Of a stretch of DNA of 64,000 bases, positions 21,431-34,199 are shown piece by piece. Source of the DNA: Loripinus fragilis. Its lineage: Eukaryota > Mollusca > Bivalvia > Lucinida > Lucinidae. How positions within the stretch are numbered: the stretch's first letter is position 1; each line of letters opens with the position of its first letter. Where the stretch lies: the NCBI GenBank assembly GCA_964019695.1, contig OZ026515.1, forward strand, positions 136,963,049 through 137,027,048, read 5' to 3'. The position numbers and the translations under genes are program-made. The notes below the pieces were generated by a model that saw nothing but the letters and a program-made list of their open reading frames with translations, ran no database searches and was not told where the DNA came from.

Positions 21431-21622
21431 GTTGTATCTTATTTTGAAACTCAAATGGCGAATGCAATAATTTTTACGCCCCTGACAGCTAGCTTAAGCA
21501 GTATTCTGCTCTCATCATAACCCAACATTCAAAAAGGAAATGCATATAAAAATTAACACTGTACCTTAAGTACAGGGGGGCATCACGATTCTATGCCACA
21601 TACCAGTATATAGTATACTAAC

Positions 21623-21749
21623 CTGCAAGGGGTTTGCTGATAGGTCCAAATTCCATCCATGACACCACTCAAGCATGTAGCAGCAACAATGTCCACTGAA
21701 GAAGATACACTTGGACATTGACCTTCTCCTGTACTGGTTGGCAGATTAG
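21623..21749 (-). CDS. Gene 2 exon, type II (cysteine-rich module)
   Basis: Acceptor after 'gtatacttcag' and donor GTTAGT on the minus strand. Begins in phase 1, ends in phase 2, with 41 full codons. The peptide starts NLPTSTGEGQCPSV and ends 'YQQTPC', with cysteines at 11, 25 and 41. The 2-nt overhang AG joins the C that opens the exon at 17020, giving serine, and its own first two bases join the G that ends the exon at 25680. It corresponds to the exon at 53716-53860 of gene 1 in phase, size and the cysteine just before the donor. Likely part of a secreted repeat protein of unknown function. Confidence 0.72.
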
Positions 21750-21795
21750 CTGAAGTATACAACCGAATATCATTATGGGCAAGGTTTAACCATCA

Positions 21796-21963
21796 TGCAC
21801 GGATACAGAGAGGGGGGACATGGGTTCAACCCCCTAAAAAATCACAAAAATAGGTTATAGTGGTATTTGGATCCTCCCTGCCCTCATCAACTAAAAAAGA
21901 AGAATAGAAAAAAGTAACGTCAAAGTTCGACCCCCTCTGACAAATCTTTCTGGATCTGTGCAC
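21796..21963. repeat. MITE copy related to 12130-12411
   Basis: Ends 'tgcacggatacagag' and 'tctggatctgtgca' are inverted, and the 'gaccccctctgacaaat' block matches the first copy. Shorter, lacks the central palindrome. Confidence 0.6.
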
Positions 21964-22949
21964 AAGCATTATCTTGTTATTAGATACTTGTTAGACAGTG
22001 AGAAATGTTTAAACCAAACAAGTATCTGATGCCATAATACACTAGAAAAAATATATCCTACTAATATAGAAAGAATCAATAAAATCCACTAAACATAATT
22101 TCTAATTTGTCATCTTTAATATATTGTGCGCAACACTGCAATACTGCCTTACAAAATCAGAGGCTTGCACGGCTGTCACAACGACAATAACTAAATTTTG
22201 AACAGGTTCATTTGCATTGGAATAAATAGTTATGTCATGAAAAAAGGTAAATACATGTAATTTGATTCCAAGTGGTCAGACCGATGCTCCTGTCTCTAAC
22301 ATACCGGCTGTCCTACACTCTTTTTTGCACAGTCATTCTCATTAAGGTTGATGTTCTTTTCTATATTGAAAGGCGTTGTACATCAAACGTAAACAAACGT
22401 TTAACAGGAAAGTATCGTGAATGACATCGTGCATGTTTGAATACATGCAGCATTTGGATGCTTTAAATGGTTAATTACTCACTAGATTGAATTCAAACCA
22501 GAGTTTCAAGAAAAAATAATTGTCGTTTCCTGTGGCCATTTTTGAGCTTGCATATTGATAACACGTCATTCTATTCAATTTATTATGGAGCATAACTACT
22601 TACTCAAAAATAAATTTTTGTTCCTTGTGGTCAAGGGTGCATAGTGTGAAGTCTGTATACCTGCGTATCTTTATAACTACTTTTAGCCGTTTGTTTTACA
22701 TTTGTCTTATTGTTTTTTGACGAGGAGAAGTGATGTCCACTTACACTATGAGACACACAGATTACAGTTGTCTTTAATATTTACTATTAGTTTCTTGAGT
22801 TTTCTTAGCAAAATTTGGTAATGCTCACTTACCTTTTGGGAAATGGTTATTTATTGGTAGCCTTAGGTATCGTCTGACATGTTTCTTTTATTTTTATGTG
22901 TCAGCTAAAACCCAAAACAGAGGCTGCACACAAAGAACATCTAACATTT
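21964..22949. other. Intron sequence, nothing recognised
   Basis: No splice-bounded frame or repeat identified by eye. Confidence 0.4.
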
Positions 22950-23440
22950 ACAAAACAAAAGAAGGTAATCAAAGTAAAGAAACCAGTCCTCTCCTCCCCA
23001 AAGAGATGATTGAAAAACTAGAAACGACACTAAGTACTACACAACAAAACAAACGCCAAAAAAATCCCAACAAAACGATGGGAGCACCATCAGAAAACAG
23101 AACCACAGCTTTATAACAGACAGCAGCCAAATCCACTTGATGCTTAACTTTTTTTACTGGACACATCTTCACCCAAAGTTCTGTTGTTGTCAATACACAA
23201 GACTTGTTAAGCTCACGTGAAGACTATTCAACTTATCAAATGTATCAGCATGGGTAACAGTCGACGTGCTGTGATGAAACAAAGAAACTGGCTCTCAACT
23301 CACAAATATTTAGAGATAAAATTTCATAAAAATCCCAGTTGAGCCATGGTAGGTCCAGCCCAAAGCAAACATCAGACATTGGCCCATTTATAAAAGTTTT
23401 ATGCCAGTGTCATCATCAAGTATGAGGGGAGGACATTAAG
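22950..23440 (-). repeat. Old Penelope family B fragment
   Basis: Diverged from the 42-kb copy but with the same succession: 'ctctcctccccaaagagatg', 'acaacaaaacaaacg', 'cgatgggagcacca', 'ttttactgg', then the C-terminal coding stretch. Confidence 0.6.
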
Positions 23441-23474
23441 TTAAAGTCATTATCTACAGTGTTTGTTATACCCT

Positions 23475-23640
23475 TGTGTGCGTCTGTTTATTTGTGCCTC
23501 GTGGTCACCTGTTTGGGAAGGGCTTAACTTTTGGCTCTCTTTTGTGGAGTCTTACTGTGGGTTTGTCACTTTGCCATTTGTATCCTGGGTCAGGTGTGGC
23601 ACTTGATTGTATCGATTCCTGATCTTTGCACCTTACTTTT
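23475..23640 (+). repeat. Penelope family A 3' end fragment
   Basis: 'gtggtcacctgtttgggaag' through 'atcgattcctgatctttgca' and 'ccttactttt' is the family A 3' UTR end in plus orientation, 5'-truncated to about 165 bp. Confidence 0.75.
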
Positions 23641-24949
23641 GTTGGAGAGCCATACAATTTGGTAATTAGAAATCAATATCAATCAATACACCACTTGTTA
23701 ATCACACAAGACGAATTTCAGAAAAAGTTTTGGAGCAAATGCAAGAACAATCTTAATATACTGTAAAGAAAATAGAAGCCAGCAATATTAAAGAAGGCTC
23801 TAAGGTGGCCATATTTGACAACAAATGGAACCAAAATCACAGGTGTAAACACAACCACTAGAACAAACAATGTTAGTACATTTTGAAAAACATCCAACCT
23901 TTACGTAGGTTTTCAGAAGATTCAATGGGCAGGCTCCTATTCGTCAGAATCACCTCATTAACATTTAACTGGCCATGACTAAATTAGAACCATAAGTACG
24001 CATAGCAAATTCTGTATTGGGGTTAAAAGTAATATATTGAAACCTTACAGTCAAGTACATTGTATAAAACTTAACATCTGAGCACTAAAACAATGGATGT
24101 ACTACATATTTGAATGGTTTGAGTTTTGTGATCAATGACAACCAAGGTGAAATATTATAGATTTCTACTAGCAAGGCATTCTACCTATTGTGTTGGTACT
24201 GTTTTCAATCAAAATAAACAAAAAAAAAATAAGCAATGTCAACTCATAGCCTAACACTTTGTACAACATATGTGGATTTTAAGAGTTACCTGCCCTTTGA
24301 TCTAGTTTATAAAATTTCTTATGGGTTCATTACAAAGACCATTAGCTGTGCTTGATAAATACACCAACACAGAACAATTTTTAGCCACTGCCTGTTATGT
24401 ATTTTGAAAATATTTGCATTGTGACATGTGATTTTAATTCATAAAATAATTGCATTGCCTTGTTTTCTCTTTGGTGATGATATTACTCTCTTGGTAACAA
24501 TCTATGAGAATCGACACACTCAGGCACTACTTGTACAATTACTTCACTTAATGGTTGCCTACAAAATGGAGCAAAGTCATCCAATTTTAACATGAATGTC
24601 AATGTTCTACACAATTTTCAAAAGGTATCAAATTATGTATCCCATAGGCATTCTGCTTTTTTAAGCATACAAACAGTACACCTATTCACAATAACATAAT
24701 TGGTGTCTTTTCGCAACATTTAATTATACATAGAGGACAGATAGCTGTTTAAGGTGTTACCAAACATGAATGGGTTTGTTAATTGGTTACAGACAAAACG
24801 GACCATACATTAGACATTTTCCAAATGACCTAGTATGAACTAACAAACAACAAATTCACAAATCACCATGCATACCAATACAGTTTTGTCAGAACCGATG
24901 CTACTCTTTGTTTAGAAAAAACCTTACATGCTACACAAATAAGTTAGCT
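23641..24949. other. Intron sequence, nothing recognised
   Basis: A candidate exon near 24291-24350 has splice-like ends but stops in all frames. No repeat recognised. Confidence 0.4.
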
Positions 24950-25175
24950 GCAACATGAGATTTCCAACAATGTGGTATGTGCAATCAGCAAATGCTCAGA
25001 CAAGCCTGCCCATACACACAATTTGATCAGAGCCTTTGCTAGTTGCTAGAATATTCTATGACTCTAAGGCTACTGACTAAACATCATTTTGAGTTTCTAA
25101 GCTTAAAAGGATGCTGCACAAATCATCTTAGTCTACACTTGTCAAAGTGCCACATTGTTGGAAATCACATGTCGG
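24950..25175 (+). mobile_element. MITE family 1 copy
   Basis: Starts 'ctgcaacatgagatttccaa' and ends with the inverse 'ttggaaatcacatgtcgggg'. Inner sequence contains 'tttgatcagagcctttgcta'. It directly abuts a family 2 MITE on its right. Confidence 0.7.
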
Positions 25176-25186
25176 GGATCATATGG

Positions 25187-25427
25187 GCCTCAACGCAAGA
25201 AAACCTGTCTTCCTGGTGTTGCGAATAACACAGGCGCAGACCAGCCTGCGCATCCGCGCAGTCTGATCAGCGCCTTTGTTTTTTGCTTTTTGGAAAGTAT
25301 CATATCAAGGCTTGCTACAAGCGAAATTTCGAATTTCTAGATAGTCTGTGTAGCTGAGGAGATTGATTTGAGCCTCGCTTATTCAAAAACCCCGAAGACA
25401 GGTTTTGTCGCGTCGAGGCCCATAATT
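25187..25427 (+). mobile_element. MITE family 2 copy
   Basis: Ends 'ggcctcaacgcaagaaaacc' and 'aggttttgtcgcgtcgaggc' are inverted repeats of about 28 bp. It also holds 'catccgcgcagtctgatcag' and 'ttggaaagtatcatatc'. Other copies: 28703-28923, 56325-56610, fragments at 27550 and 61195. Confidence 0.72.
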
Positions 25428-25430
25428 GAG

Positions 25431-25667
25431 CCACGACATGAGATTTCCAACAAAGTGGTATGTGTGACCTGCAAAGCCTCAGATCAGCCTGCGCATACGC
25501 GCAGTCTGATCAGAGCCTTTGAAAGTCGCTTGAACATTCTATGACTGTTAAGCTACTGAATGAACACGATTTGGAGTTTCTGCACTTTAAGAAGGGCTGC
25601 ACAGGCTCGTCTGAGTCTACACTTGTTAAAATGCCACATTGTTGGAAATCACATGTCACGGCTCATA
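25431..25667 (+). mobile_element. MITE family 1 copy
   Basis: Starts 'gagccacgacatgagatttc' and ends 'gaaatcacatgtcacggctc', inverted repeats of about 33 bp. Its right end lies about a dozen bases from the donor of the exon at 25680. Confidence 0.75.
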
Positions 25668-25679
25668 TAAAGTACTCAC

Positions 25680-25885
25680 CATCACATTCTGTAAAATCTA
25701 TTGCTGTGAAGAGGTGTCGAACATTCTCTGGTAAAAATATTTTTGTGACATCATAAAACATCCTCTGTTCATCTTTCAGGTAATGATTTACTTCAGCTAT
25801 TGTGCATTGTACGTTTATTCCATCCGAATTAGTATAATGTGCTCGGAACGATTTCATGACACATTTTAGTTGTTCATAATACACA
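25680..25885 (-). CDS. Gene 2 exon, type I (cysteine-rich module)
   Basis: Minus-strand exon with acceptor after 'aatctatttcag' and strong donor GTGAGT. Phase 2 in, phase 1 out, 68 full codons, longer than its counterparts. The peptide starts VYYEQLKCVMKSFRAHYTNS and ends 'IDFTECD', with cysteines at 8, 27 and 67. The paralogous exon at 56958-57091 ends in the same way (MCD then G from the split codon). It joins the type II exon at 21749 in frame. An upstream type II exon should exist but was not found between here and 49 kb. A MITE ends almost at its donor. Confidence 0.78.
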
Positions 25886-27549
25886 CTGAAATAGATTGAA
25901 AGTAGATCAAATTTATATGAAAGTTTATTATAGCATAAATATTTTTGATGCCATTCAACAAAGTTACTCGCGATTTTTGATTAAGGTCACAACCGTTACC
26001 TGGGCGATTTTTATTCCAAAAAATAAAATTTCTTCATACTTTGAAATTTTGTAGTATAACTTATCATAAGGGAAATAGATGATAAAAAGAGAAAATTTAC
26101 CGTCTACTTTTAAAGCTACAGCTGCTCATTAAATGACCTATATTGGCTATTTTACGCATCTTTCCTTAAAGTCATTGAGATAAGAATACTTTCTTGTTAC
26201 TTATTTTTTTTAAAATGAAAATCGTAATTTCAAACATTAATGTGAGATCATCAGTGAATAAGAAATATGTAACGAGCCCATATTTGCAGTTATACAAACA
26301 CTTATTTTGAATATCTCACTTGCAAACCAGCAAGTGTTGACAAGTTTGCTTTAATTTTCAAATGTCACATATTGATAAAACAATAATTAAGCATGTTTTA
26401 AAAAATAGATTTTTCTAAAGTTTCTTCTAATGAGTTATTATGATGTTCGATGCACTGATGCACAATGTTAGCAATTTTCACTGTCTAGTTAGTGGGAAAT
26501 TATTAAATAATCACCCCCAACCCCCAAAACAGAAAAAAATATGAACTTAACATCATTTTTATATTTCGCATGCTGTTGAAGCCCTATGACCACATGAAGA
26601 TTAATTACAACATAACAATTTGATATTTCAAAAAAAAAATTGTATATATTTGAAAGATTGGCACACTTGCAGATTCATACGAGAGGACTTTTCCCCAACC
26701 AAACCGATACCAAAATACCCCACCCACTGTAAAAAAACTAATCTGCATTCCATCTGAACACCTAGTTGATATAGTCTGACAAAATTTGCATAGATACATC
26801 ATTATTATAGGAGTATAATGTTTAGGAGACCTTGACCGTTTTTCTTAAGGTCACAGGGTAACTCTGAATGACTAATTTTGATGGAAAATGGGCTGGTCTA
26901 ATATGCATTGCTTCAATTTATCGATGCAAAAACTACACGTATTTATCCAAGAATTTGAAATATGTTTTTCATCTTTGTTGCGATCTCTTGGCGCCATACT
27001 AATGCTTGATCGCGAAGCAGATCAGGCCTTAACACTTAACCAGAGATGGTTTATCTCAATTCTTGATGGACATCTCTTGGTTAAATCATATCAAATGTAG
27101 AGTAAACTTGGTGAACAGGTCATGGTTCGCACAGTTTTTGAGCGTAAAATTGTAAATATTTTATTGCCTGACATTTTTTTATTTTGGTTTGGGTGCTCAA
27201 ATAAACCGTCCCATTGAAACTGTTTTTTGAATACCTATAACTTATATTTTGGTTGGACCCGCATTTATCAGAACAAGTTCTTGTTATGAACACCTCCCCT
27301 CGCAACCGAACGACGTAGGATCCTGTAGGCGTTGGCCACGATAGGAATTGGCAACGATCGGCTCAACGCTTTTTTTGTGCAAGCTATCACATGTACATGT
27401 ACCAGGTCAGTAGGTCGGGGCCACATTTGCATGAATATAAATGAGCACAAAACTGCGACAAAACTGTCTTTAGGGTTTCCGATCAGGTCTTACCAAAACC
27501 AGCCTTCTCAGACATAGAGACTATTTAGAATAGTGAAATTTCGCTTGGA
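25886..27549. other. Intron sequence of gene 2
   Basis: No exon supported. A degenerate form of the 4694-4730 hairpin repeat lies near 27185-27260. Confidence 0.4.
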
Positions 27550-27655
27550 ACAAGTTTTGATATACTTCTTTCCAATAAGTGAATATTAACATAGGCGCTG
27601 ATCTGACTGCGCGGATGCGCAGGCTGGTTTGCATCTTTGATATTCGCAGACCAAG
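27550..27655 (-). repeat. MITE family 2 fragment
   Basis: 'gcgctgatctgactgcgcgg' followed by 'atgcgcaggctgg' and 'tattcgcagaccaagga' matches the inner part and one end of the family 2 MITE. Confidence 0.5.
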
Positions 27656-28702
27656 GAGGCAGAATTTCTCGCGTATCTTTGTAAATTTAGAATGGGCGGA
27701 TTATTTAGACTGCCCCGACTGTACTTGAGTCACACTTAGCCAAAACAGCAATTGTAGCTTAATATTGGAACAAAATTAACATGAGGTAAATGATTTAGCA
27801 CCTCTATTAAACCGAGATACTCTAAATGTCTTTAGATTGTTCAATACTTACCATTTACGCAAAATAACGTCAACTCGCGTCATAAGCGTGCGTCAGGTTC
27901 AAATGTAGACGTTAGAGAACGTGACAAGCAATTCTGTATAGGTGAAACGAAACCAAAAAATCATATGTATCATTAAGTAAGTATTGTTGTAGTAAGACCG
28001 TCAAAAACGTGAGGACAGTCGACTGACATTTCCCAAAAAACTGCGTGTTCCATTACACTGACTGATTTTTTTCTCTTCAAACAAAGCTGGGCGTCCATCG
28101 TTTAGTACCCGTGAAGAATGATATCTTTTCTTGTTCATTATACTTAAAATATTGATTACATTTCCAACATGATATCAACCACTTTCAGATTACCAATGTT
28201 TGTTGTAACGGGAATTAAATGTCTTTAGAAAGCGTGTCATAGTTGCGAAAAAAACATTGTTTCATAATCAAACGCTACCATGTATTAGCTCCCTTGTTGA
28301 TTTAGAGTTACGGTTATTGCTATCGGCAATGACCTTAAATGATGGAAAAGGGATGAATTGCAAGAACACCAAAGTTTGAACAAATATAGTATGCCTCTAC
28401 TATCAAATTGGGAACACACACATTGTCATCCATCCTAGATATTCTTAAATCGTTTAAAAAAGTATATTCCACCTGTGAAATTTTTATTTCTCCATATCAA
28501 ACACTTTTTGTCTTTGCTGACTCTCTCTTTATTTCTTGCAACACAGTAATAGCAAGTTTTCCCCTACGAATCAGATATTATAAACCAATAAAACATGTAT
28601 TTGTTTTGTTATATGATAGAACTAAACATATCTGAAAAGTATAGTATTCAGAAATTTAAAAAAGTAGACGTGGTTTAATGGATGCTGTTAATACAGATTG
28701 AG
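27656..28702. other. Intron sequence, nothing recognised
   Basis: Splice-like ends at 27849 and 27935 enclose a segment with stops in every frame, so no exon is called. Confidence 0.4.
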
Positions 28703-28923
28703 CCTCGACGCGAGAAAACCTGTCTTTGGGGGGTTTGCGAACAACCAAGGCACACACAAGCCTGTCTTATCAGCGCCTTTCCTATTTACTTTTGGAAAGT
28801 ATCATATCTTAATTGCTACATGCAAAATTTCACTTTTCTAGCTAGTCTCTGTAGCTGAGCAGATTGGTTTAAATCTCACTTTGTCGGAAACCCCGAAGAC
28901 AGGTTTTGTTGCGACAAAGCCCA
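28703..28923 (+). mobile_element. MITE family 2 copy
   Basis: Ends 'gagcctcgacgcgagaaaac' and 'caggttttgttgcgacaaag' are diverged inverse copies, with 'ttggaaagtatcatatc' between. Not followed by a family 1 MITE, unlike the copies at 25 and 56 kb. Confidence 0.7.
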
Positions 28924-29084
28924 ATTGAAAGTTAAGCAACTCATTGACCACCCAGATAATGGCTTATTATGCAAGAACTCAATACTACCAAGGAACCAGA
29001 ATCTAAAAAACAAAATTATCGGAATTCATGTTTAGTTTAACTGATTCTGTTCATGAGAATAAATGGAACATGTAATAAATACTA

Positions 29085-29470
29085 AGCCTCCAAATAATCT
29101 GAAAAATTGATCCTTTAGAAATAGAAAACCTACAACATAAGAAAACAACAGACTCGGTTTTATTGAGTATGTTCACGCTCCCTAGCACAGGCTTACGCGG
29201 TATTCTGCTTTCTGTCAGAACCCAATATTTCTGAACGAGCAGAATATGTAAAATAATATCAACACTATATCGATGTTTGGGGAGAAGTTTTACCAACTCC
29301 ACGCGGCACAACGACAGCTGTTGCTACCTCTAAATAATATGGAAAACGGATCCTTCAGAAATAGAGAGAACCTACAATAAAAGAAAACAGTAGACTCGTG
29401 TTTAACTGGCTTAACTTGTACTCTGCTTTCTACCAGAATCCAATTTTTCTTGAGACCATATTTTGAAACA
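29085..29470. repeat. Two-copy direct repeat, about 240 bp apart
   Basis: 'gatcctttagaaatagaaaa' / 'ggatccttcagaaatagaga', 'gaaaacaacagactcg' / 'gaaaacagtagactcg' and 'tctgctttct' blocks occur in the same order from 29108 and 29348. Confidence 0.6.
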
Positions 29471-30100
29471 TTTTCTTTAAAAGCAAAGACTACATTGAAG
29501 AAATTAAAGTGTTTGGTGTGCATGTTTTCTGGGCATGACTAGCTAGTTTATGCCAATAAGGCATCATCACTGACACACTAACGATTTCGAGTGTCCGACA
29601 ATTGCATCCATGGTCGCAAAGGACACGAAAATATAATCTACACTATAGTGAATGGCAGGGAGACGCTTTGTTTCTGCCACACAGTCTGACTAAACAGCAG
29701 TAGTGGAGGTACATATGTTCTTCGAAAAAGGTTATTTTTAAGAAGCAAATAATACACCAAAGAACTTAAAATGAAGAGTGTGAAAGGTTTCTTGGCCAGA
29801 CAAGCTAGTTTCTAACCCTAAAAATACTCCGTAATTAGGCCTTTTCAGTGACCCTCTAATGGATAGAAAGGTCCACGACAGAATCCATAACCCTATTTGA
29901 AAATGGTTGAGTGAGTGGTATTAGGACTTTAACAAAAAGAACTTTTGACCTTCATATTATTGCAGATGCAATCCAATTTAAACATAAACATCTAGCAGCC
30001 TAAATACGAACAACATACTGAATATCATAAACTTAATTTCCTTCAAGATGAATTGATATAACTAAATTTTGAAAATCAGATGTGTTGCCTGACAAAACGC
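29471..30100. other. Non-coding stretch
   Basis: No gene or known repeat seen. Confidence 0.4.
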
Positions 30101-30250
30101 AAGTCAAAAAGGGTCATAACATAGTCACAATGTGATGACTGTCAAATTCCAGCTTGACCTGTGCTTAACTGTGCTTTACTTTTCCATAAAATTTGAATGG
30201 AATTGATGAGTTCCTTCAAAAGGTATTGCTCAGAAACGAAAAGCAGTAAA
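30101..30250. repeat. Dispersed repeat of the 'gggccataac' type
   Basis: 'gggtcataacatagtcacaa', 'cttgacctgtgcttaactgt', 'ccataaaatttgaatggaat' and 'gctcagaaac' recur in order at 37820-37960, 37980-38110 and 60815-60955. Confidence 0.55.
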
Positions 30251-30461
30251 AAAGTAAATATGCAAATCCTATCATATACCACAGCCCAGTAAGGGTCAGT
30301 GGAAAAAATAAAACTAATTTGTTTGCAAGTTATGGTTTGAACCAGCAGACCTTAATTAAAAAAAATAGTTTTCAGTAAAATCTGTGCAAATGATATTTAA
30401 GTAAGCAATCTGCAACATTTGGTAAGATATAATGCACAAAACATTATGTCTGAAATATATC

Positions 30462-30950
30462 AAAGTAAGAAAAAAGGCAAAGATCAGGAATCGATACAAT
30501 AAAGCACCACACCTTGCCCAGGATATCAATGGGAAAGTGACAAATTCAAAATTAGACATAACAAACGGAAGCCAAGAGGTCTGCCCATTCCAAGCAGGTG
30601 ACCACAAGGCATCAATAAACAGATGCGCACAAAAGCATAACAAAAACACGACAGATATAACATAAATGATCCACAAAAGAAGCACCCCTTGGAAGAGTAA
30701 GTAAAAATATTTTACTGGAGGGCTTAAACCAGTTTCACGGTGCGCCAACCTCACCCTTAGTTCAGATGTAGATCAAGACACATAGATGTTTTGTTTGCAT
30801 AAAAGACCCCTAACTAATCAATGCAATATCTCCTAGAACATATAAATCAAGATATAAAAAGGAGATAACGCAAAGATTAGGACTCAACAAATAAGATAAA
30901 ACTGAATATGGGAGCCAATAAATCCAACAGGTAAACCCCGTTGAGCCTGA
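30462..30950 (-). repeat. Penelope family A 3' UTR, copy in duplication unit 1
   Basis: Starts at the 3' terminus 'aaagtaag', continues 'gcaaagatcaggaatcgata' and the 'aatattttactggagggctt' block. It is cut by the DNA transposon and resumes at 35352. Confidence 0.8.
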
Positions 30951-31745
30951 TAGGCCTTGAGCTGGCTATAGACCCCCCTCCCCCCCCAGGGGGAATTTTG
31001 TACACTATTATTTTCTGAAACTACATTATATAAGACACAAAATAAAAGATGTTAGCCCTCTGAGAGTGGCAGCGTTAACGTGTAACAGCACGTTATATAC
31101 GTTACCCCCCAAAATAGCATTAAACGTCCCTGATAATGTCTCTGCCATGACATGTTCGTACATATTTGCATGCCGACACAGGTTTATGAACTTCTTATAA
31201 CACAGTTACATATTTTTAGCATTAATTTTATAAATGTCTTGAGTAATAACCGTTGTATACGTTACTTAGTGTTTCCTGCATTATTTCCGAGTATCAGTAT
31301 GGTATTTATTGACTATACGTGTATTATATCTGTCACAGAATATAGTAAATCTATGAGGCTGCTACTAAAATGATTTAAAATTCTTTATCATGGTCGCTTA
31401 CACTATTTTTCAGGTCCATGTTATGTATGTTACCTTCAAAATAGCTTAAAACATTTAAGTTAATGTCTCTAACAAGACCTGTTTATACTTATTTGCATGC
31501 TTGCACAGGGTTATTTACTTCTATTAGCAAGGTTTACCTATTTTAAGTATTCATTTAATAAATGCCGTGAGCTTTAACTGTTATGTGTATTACCAAATGA
31601 TACCTAAGTTATTCTGAGTATCTGTATAGAAGTTTTTGATTATACATGTATAAAGTCTGTCAGAGAATTTAGAAAATTTATAAGGCTGAAATAAATTGAA
31701 GTTCCTTATTAATTTATGGTGACTTAAACTAATAATATAATGTGA
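30951..31745 (+). repeat. Left subterminal repeat of the 4.4-kb transposon
   Basis: Two head-to-tail units of about 337 bp (from about 31080 and 31415) share 'aatgtctctgccatgacatg'-like, 'gcatgc...cacagg' and 'cagaat(a/t)tag' blocks. The whole stretch is inverted at 34200-34805. Confidence 0.7.
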
Positions 31746-31800
31746 TCTATCAACCTTCCCTGTTTGCTCACATAAACAGTATATATACCATGCATTCAAA

Positions 31801-33140
31801 TCGGATGTTCTGAAAGACAGTCACTTTGAAACAGCTCAGTTCTTGGCAAGGTATATGGATATGATTCAGATGGTGTTGACACTGATTAGGGCTACAAGGC
31901 AAACAACTTTGAATTGCATGTCATCTCTATCTGTATGCCTTGTTCCTAATGTTCATTGCAAAGGATCACAACAACTACACACAATATTACACTCATAAAA
32001 TTGATACACATCCCAGATACAAAGAACTTCTCGAACCAAATGGGTTTAGTGTGTCACAACCATTGGTTCTTTGCTTGAGAAATGCTTTTGACATAACTAT
32101 CAGGCAAACAATAAAGAGGTATTATATGGGCTTCAGCAATTAGAACTACGCTCTGTACTACAGATGGAATGGTGTATTACTCATCACATCAGAGCTCAAT
32201 ATATTGAAACAACTCTTCAATGCACTGAAATGAAATATTCAATCTGCTCAGATGCAAAGTAGAAGGAGTACTAGAGGCAGTTTCAGGCTTCACCAATCCT
32301 TTTAGTTCTAGTTTTGAAGGCAATGAACTGCACTTTATGTCTTTCGGTGTGCCTGCTGAAGCCTGGCATAGCTAAGGATCTTATTGAGGCTGATGACATT
32401 GGCAGGAAGGTTGTTCCAGACTTCATTGACTCACTTTTTAGTTAAAAAATATCTGTCTTTCACATCCCCCATAAAATGAAACAAGCTAATAAAGTTTTGA
32501 TGCTTGCGAGGTCAAGCAAGAAGAAATTGCCCAATTTACAAAACATAAACAGCTAGATGAGAGCTTAAAAGGGCGTCTTTGGTAAGCATGACTTTCTTTC
32601 TATTGGACATAATGTTGACCTTGAGTTGACACTTCCGTTCCATCTGGGACCTGTACGGTGGTCACTGTCAACTCCTGATAGAATCTCCACCAAAACTGAC
32701 AAGTCCAAACTTCTGCATGGCTTGCAATCACACATTGAACCATCATTAGATTGGCCATGTATTGCTGCACATAACGTTGATGTTAATGCCGTAACTACAG
32801 AGCATAATAGCTTTTCCTGTCACCTTCATGGATCTGATGGCACCCAGTATTCAACCAGGCACTAAAGGCAGGGCATGTTGGTTTAGTCACTGATACATAT
32901 ATACAATGTATAAGCAGCAGTCTATACAGTCTTACAAACATTCTCGCAGAGGATAACCTGGGTATTTTGTTCAACAATGGTGTATGCAACTAAAGTTGCA
33001 CCTTCTGAAAGTCAACAGCATTGGCCAGAATATGGGGGAAGAGATCTACAGTAATACACTGTTTAACAGATTGTGACACTACCAATGTGCCGATGTGTTA
33101 GTACTACGGAAAGGTTATTCCTATCAAACTGATATAGAAC
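31801..33140 (+). pseudogene. Degenerate transposon coding remnant
   Basis: Short frames in changing phase look protein-like: 'FLARYMDMIQMVLTLIRATR' (from about 31840), 'YKELLEPNGFSVSQ' (about 32020) and 'STPDRISTKTDKSKLLHG' (about 32670). From memory these resemble pieces of a large uncharacterised protein found in many invertebrate transposons. I could not name the family. Many stops and frameshifts; not functional. Confidence 0.4.
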
Positions 33141-34199
33141 CCCTCCCCCACTAGTTCATCAACATTCTATGAAGGGTAGGAAAACAAATAAAGAATTGCT
33201 CTAGGCACTCATCATTGATATGAAGCCCTAACATGTGCTATGTATGTATTTTGTGAATAAGCTGCTGTACGACATGTTTCTGAAAAAATACCAAAGCCAT
33301 ACACTTATACTGACTATTTCAAATGGAATGAACATGAGCTTACCTCCGCTCTGCTTTTTTGTCCTTAAGATGTACATACAAAGATTGAACTATCAAGTCT
33401 TTCCCATGAAAATAAGTGAGGCTTTCCAGAAATGGACAAAATGTGTGGAAAATAAATGGGGAAAAAAATCGAGTACCTCTGGGTGAAAGAGAACTTGATT
33501 GTACCCTGACAAAAGAGCCACAGAATTATATTTCACATTTTGTGTGATATGGGGTTACCATGTTCAAAAACTCAGCAACTCAAACCTTATAAAAGATAGA
33601 AACATAGTATTTGCAGTTTCCAAAAGGTACATAAACATTCTTTAATGCAAAATGAGTTGGTAAGCACATTCACATTAAAAAAAAAATATCAAACTATATT
33701 AGTTTCATAAATCATTTAAATAGGAATAATGAAAAAAAGTAACATACGTAACACTTTGGGGTGCATATTTGTTTTCAATGGTCCATATCTGTGATGCAAA
33801 AATAGCTTACTTGGATGATAAAGCCAATTTGGAAATCTTACCGTATGGTTTGCACTTTTCAGAAGTCATGTCATTTGCTAAAATTATCAAAGATGTTTAT
33901 GGGTAATATATATAATTGGCTGTTACAGGGTAATGGTGCCATTACCAGAGTGCTAGCATATTGCAAAATCCTTGCAAGATAAATCTGATAGAGGAGCAAT
34001 AAGTTGTATAGGAAAATTCTTTAAAACCCTTGGATAATATATGAAGATTTGCTCTAGAACTTCTACCTGATGGGTTTTCTTTGATCTTTTGAGTTGTTAC
34101 CCGCACATTGCACAGAATGTTACAAACTTTCCATGAGTATTATGTCAAATATATTTGATATCTCTATAAAAGAAAAGAGGGTTAATGGTAGTTTATGTT

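Noticed and set aside
27849..27935. Exon candidate on the minus strand with acceptor and GTAAGT donor
   Set aside because: Stops in all three frames.
30356..30754. 132-codon minus-strand frame and similar frames near 35843 and 53926
   Set aside because: Read through the Penelope family A 3' UTR; the same UTR gives different frames in each copy.
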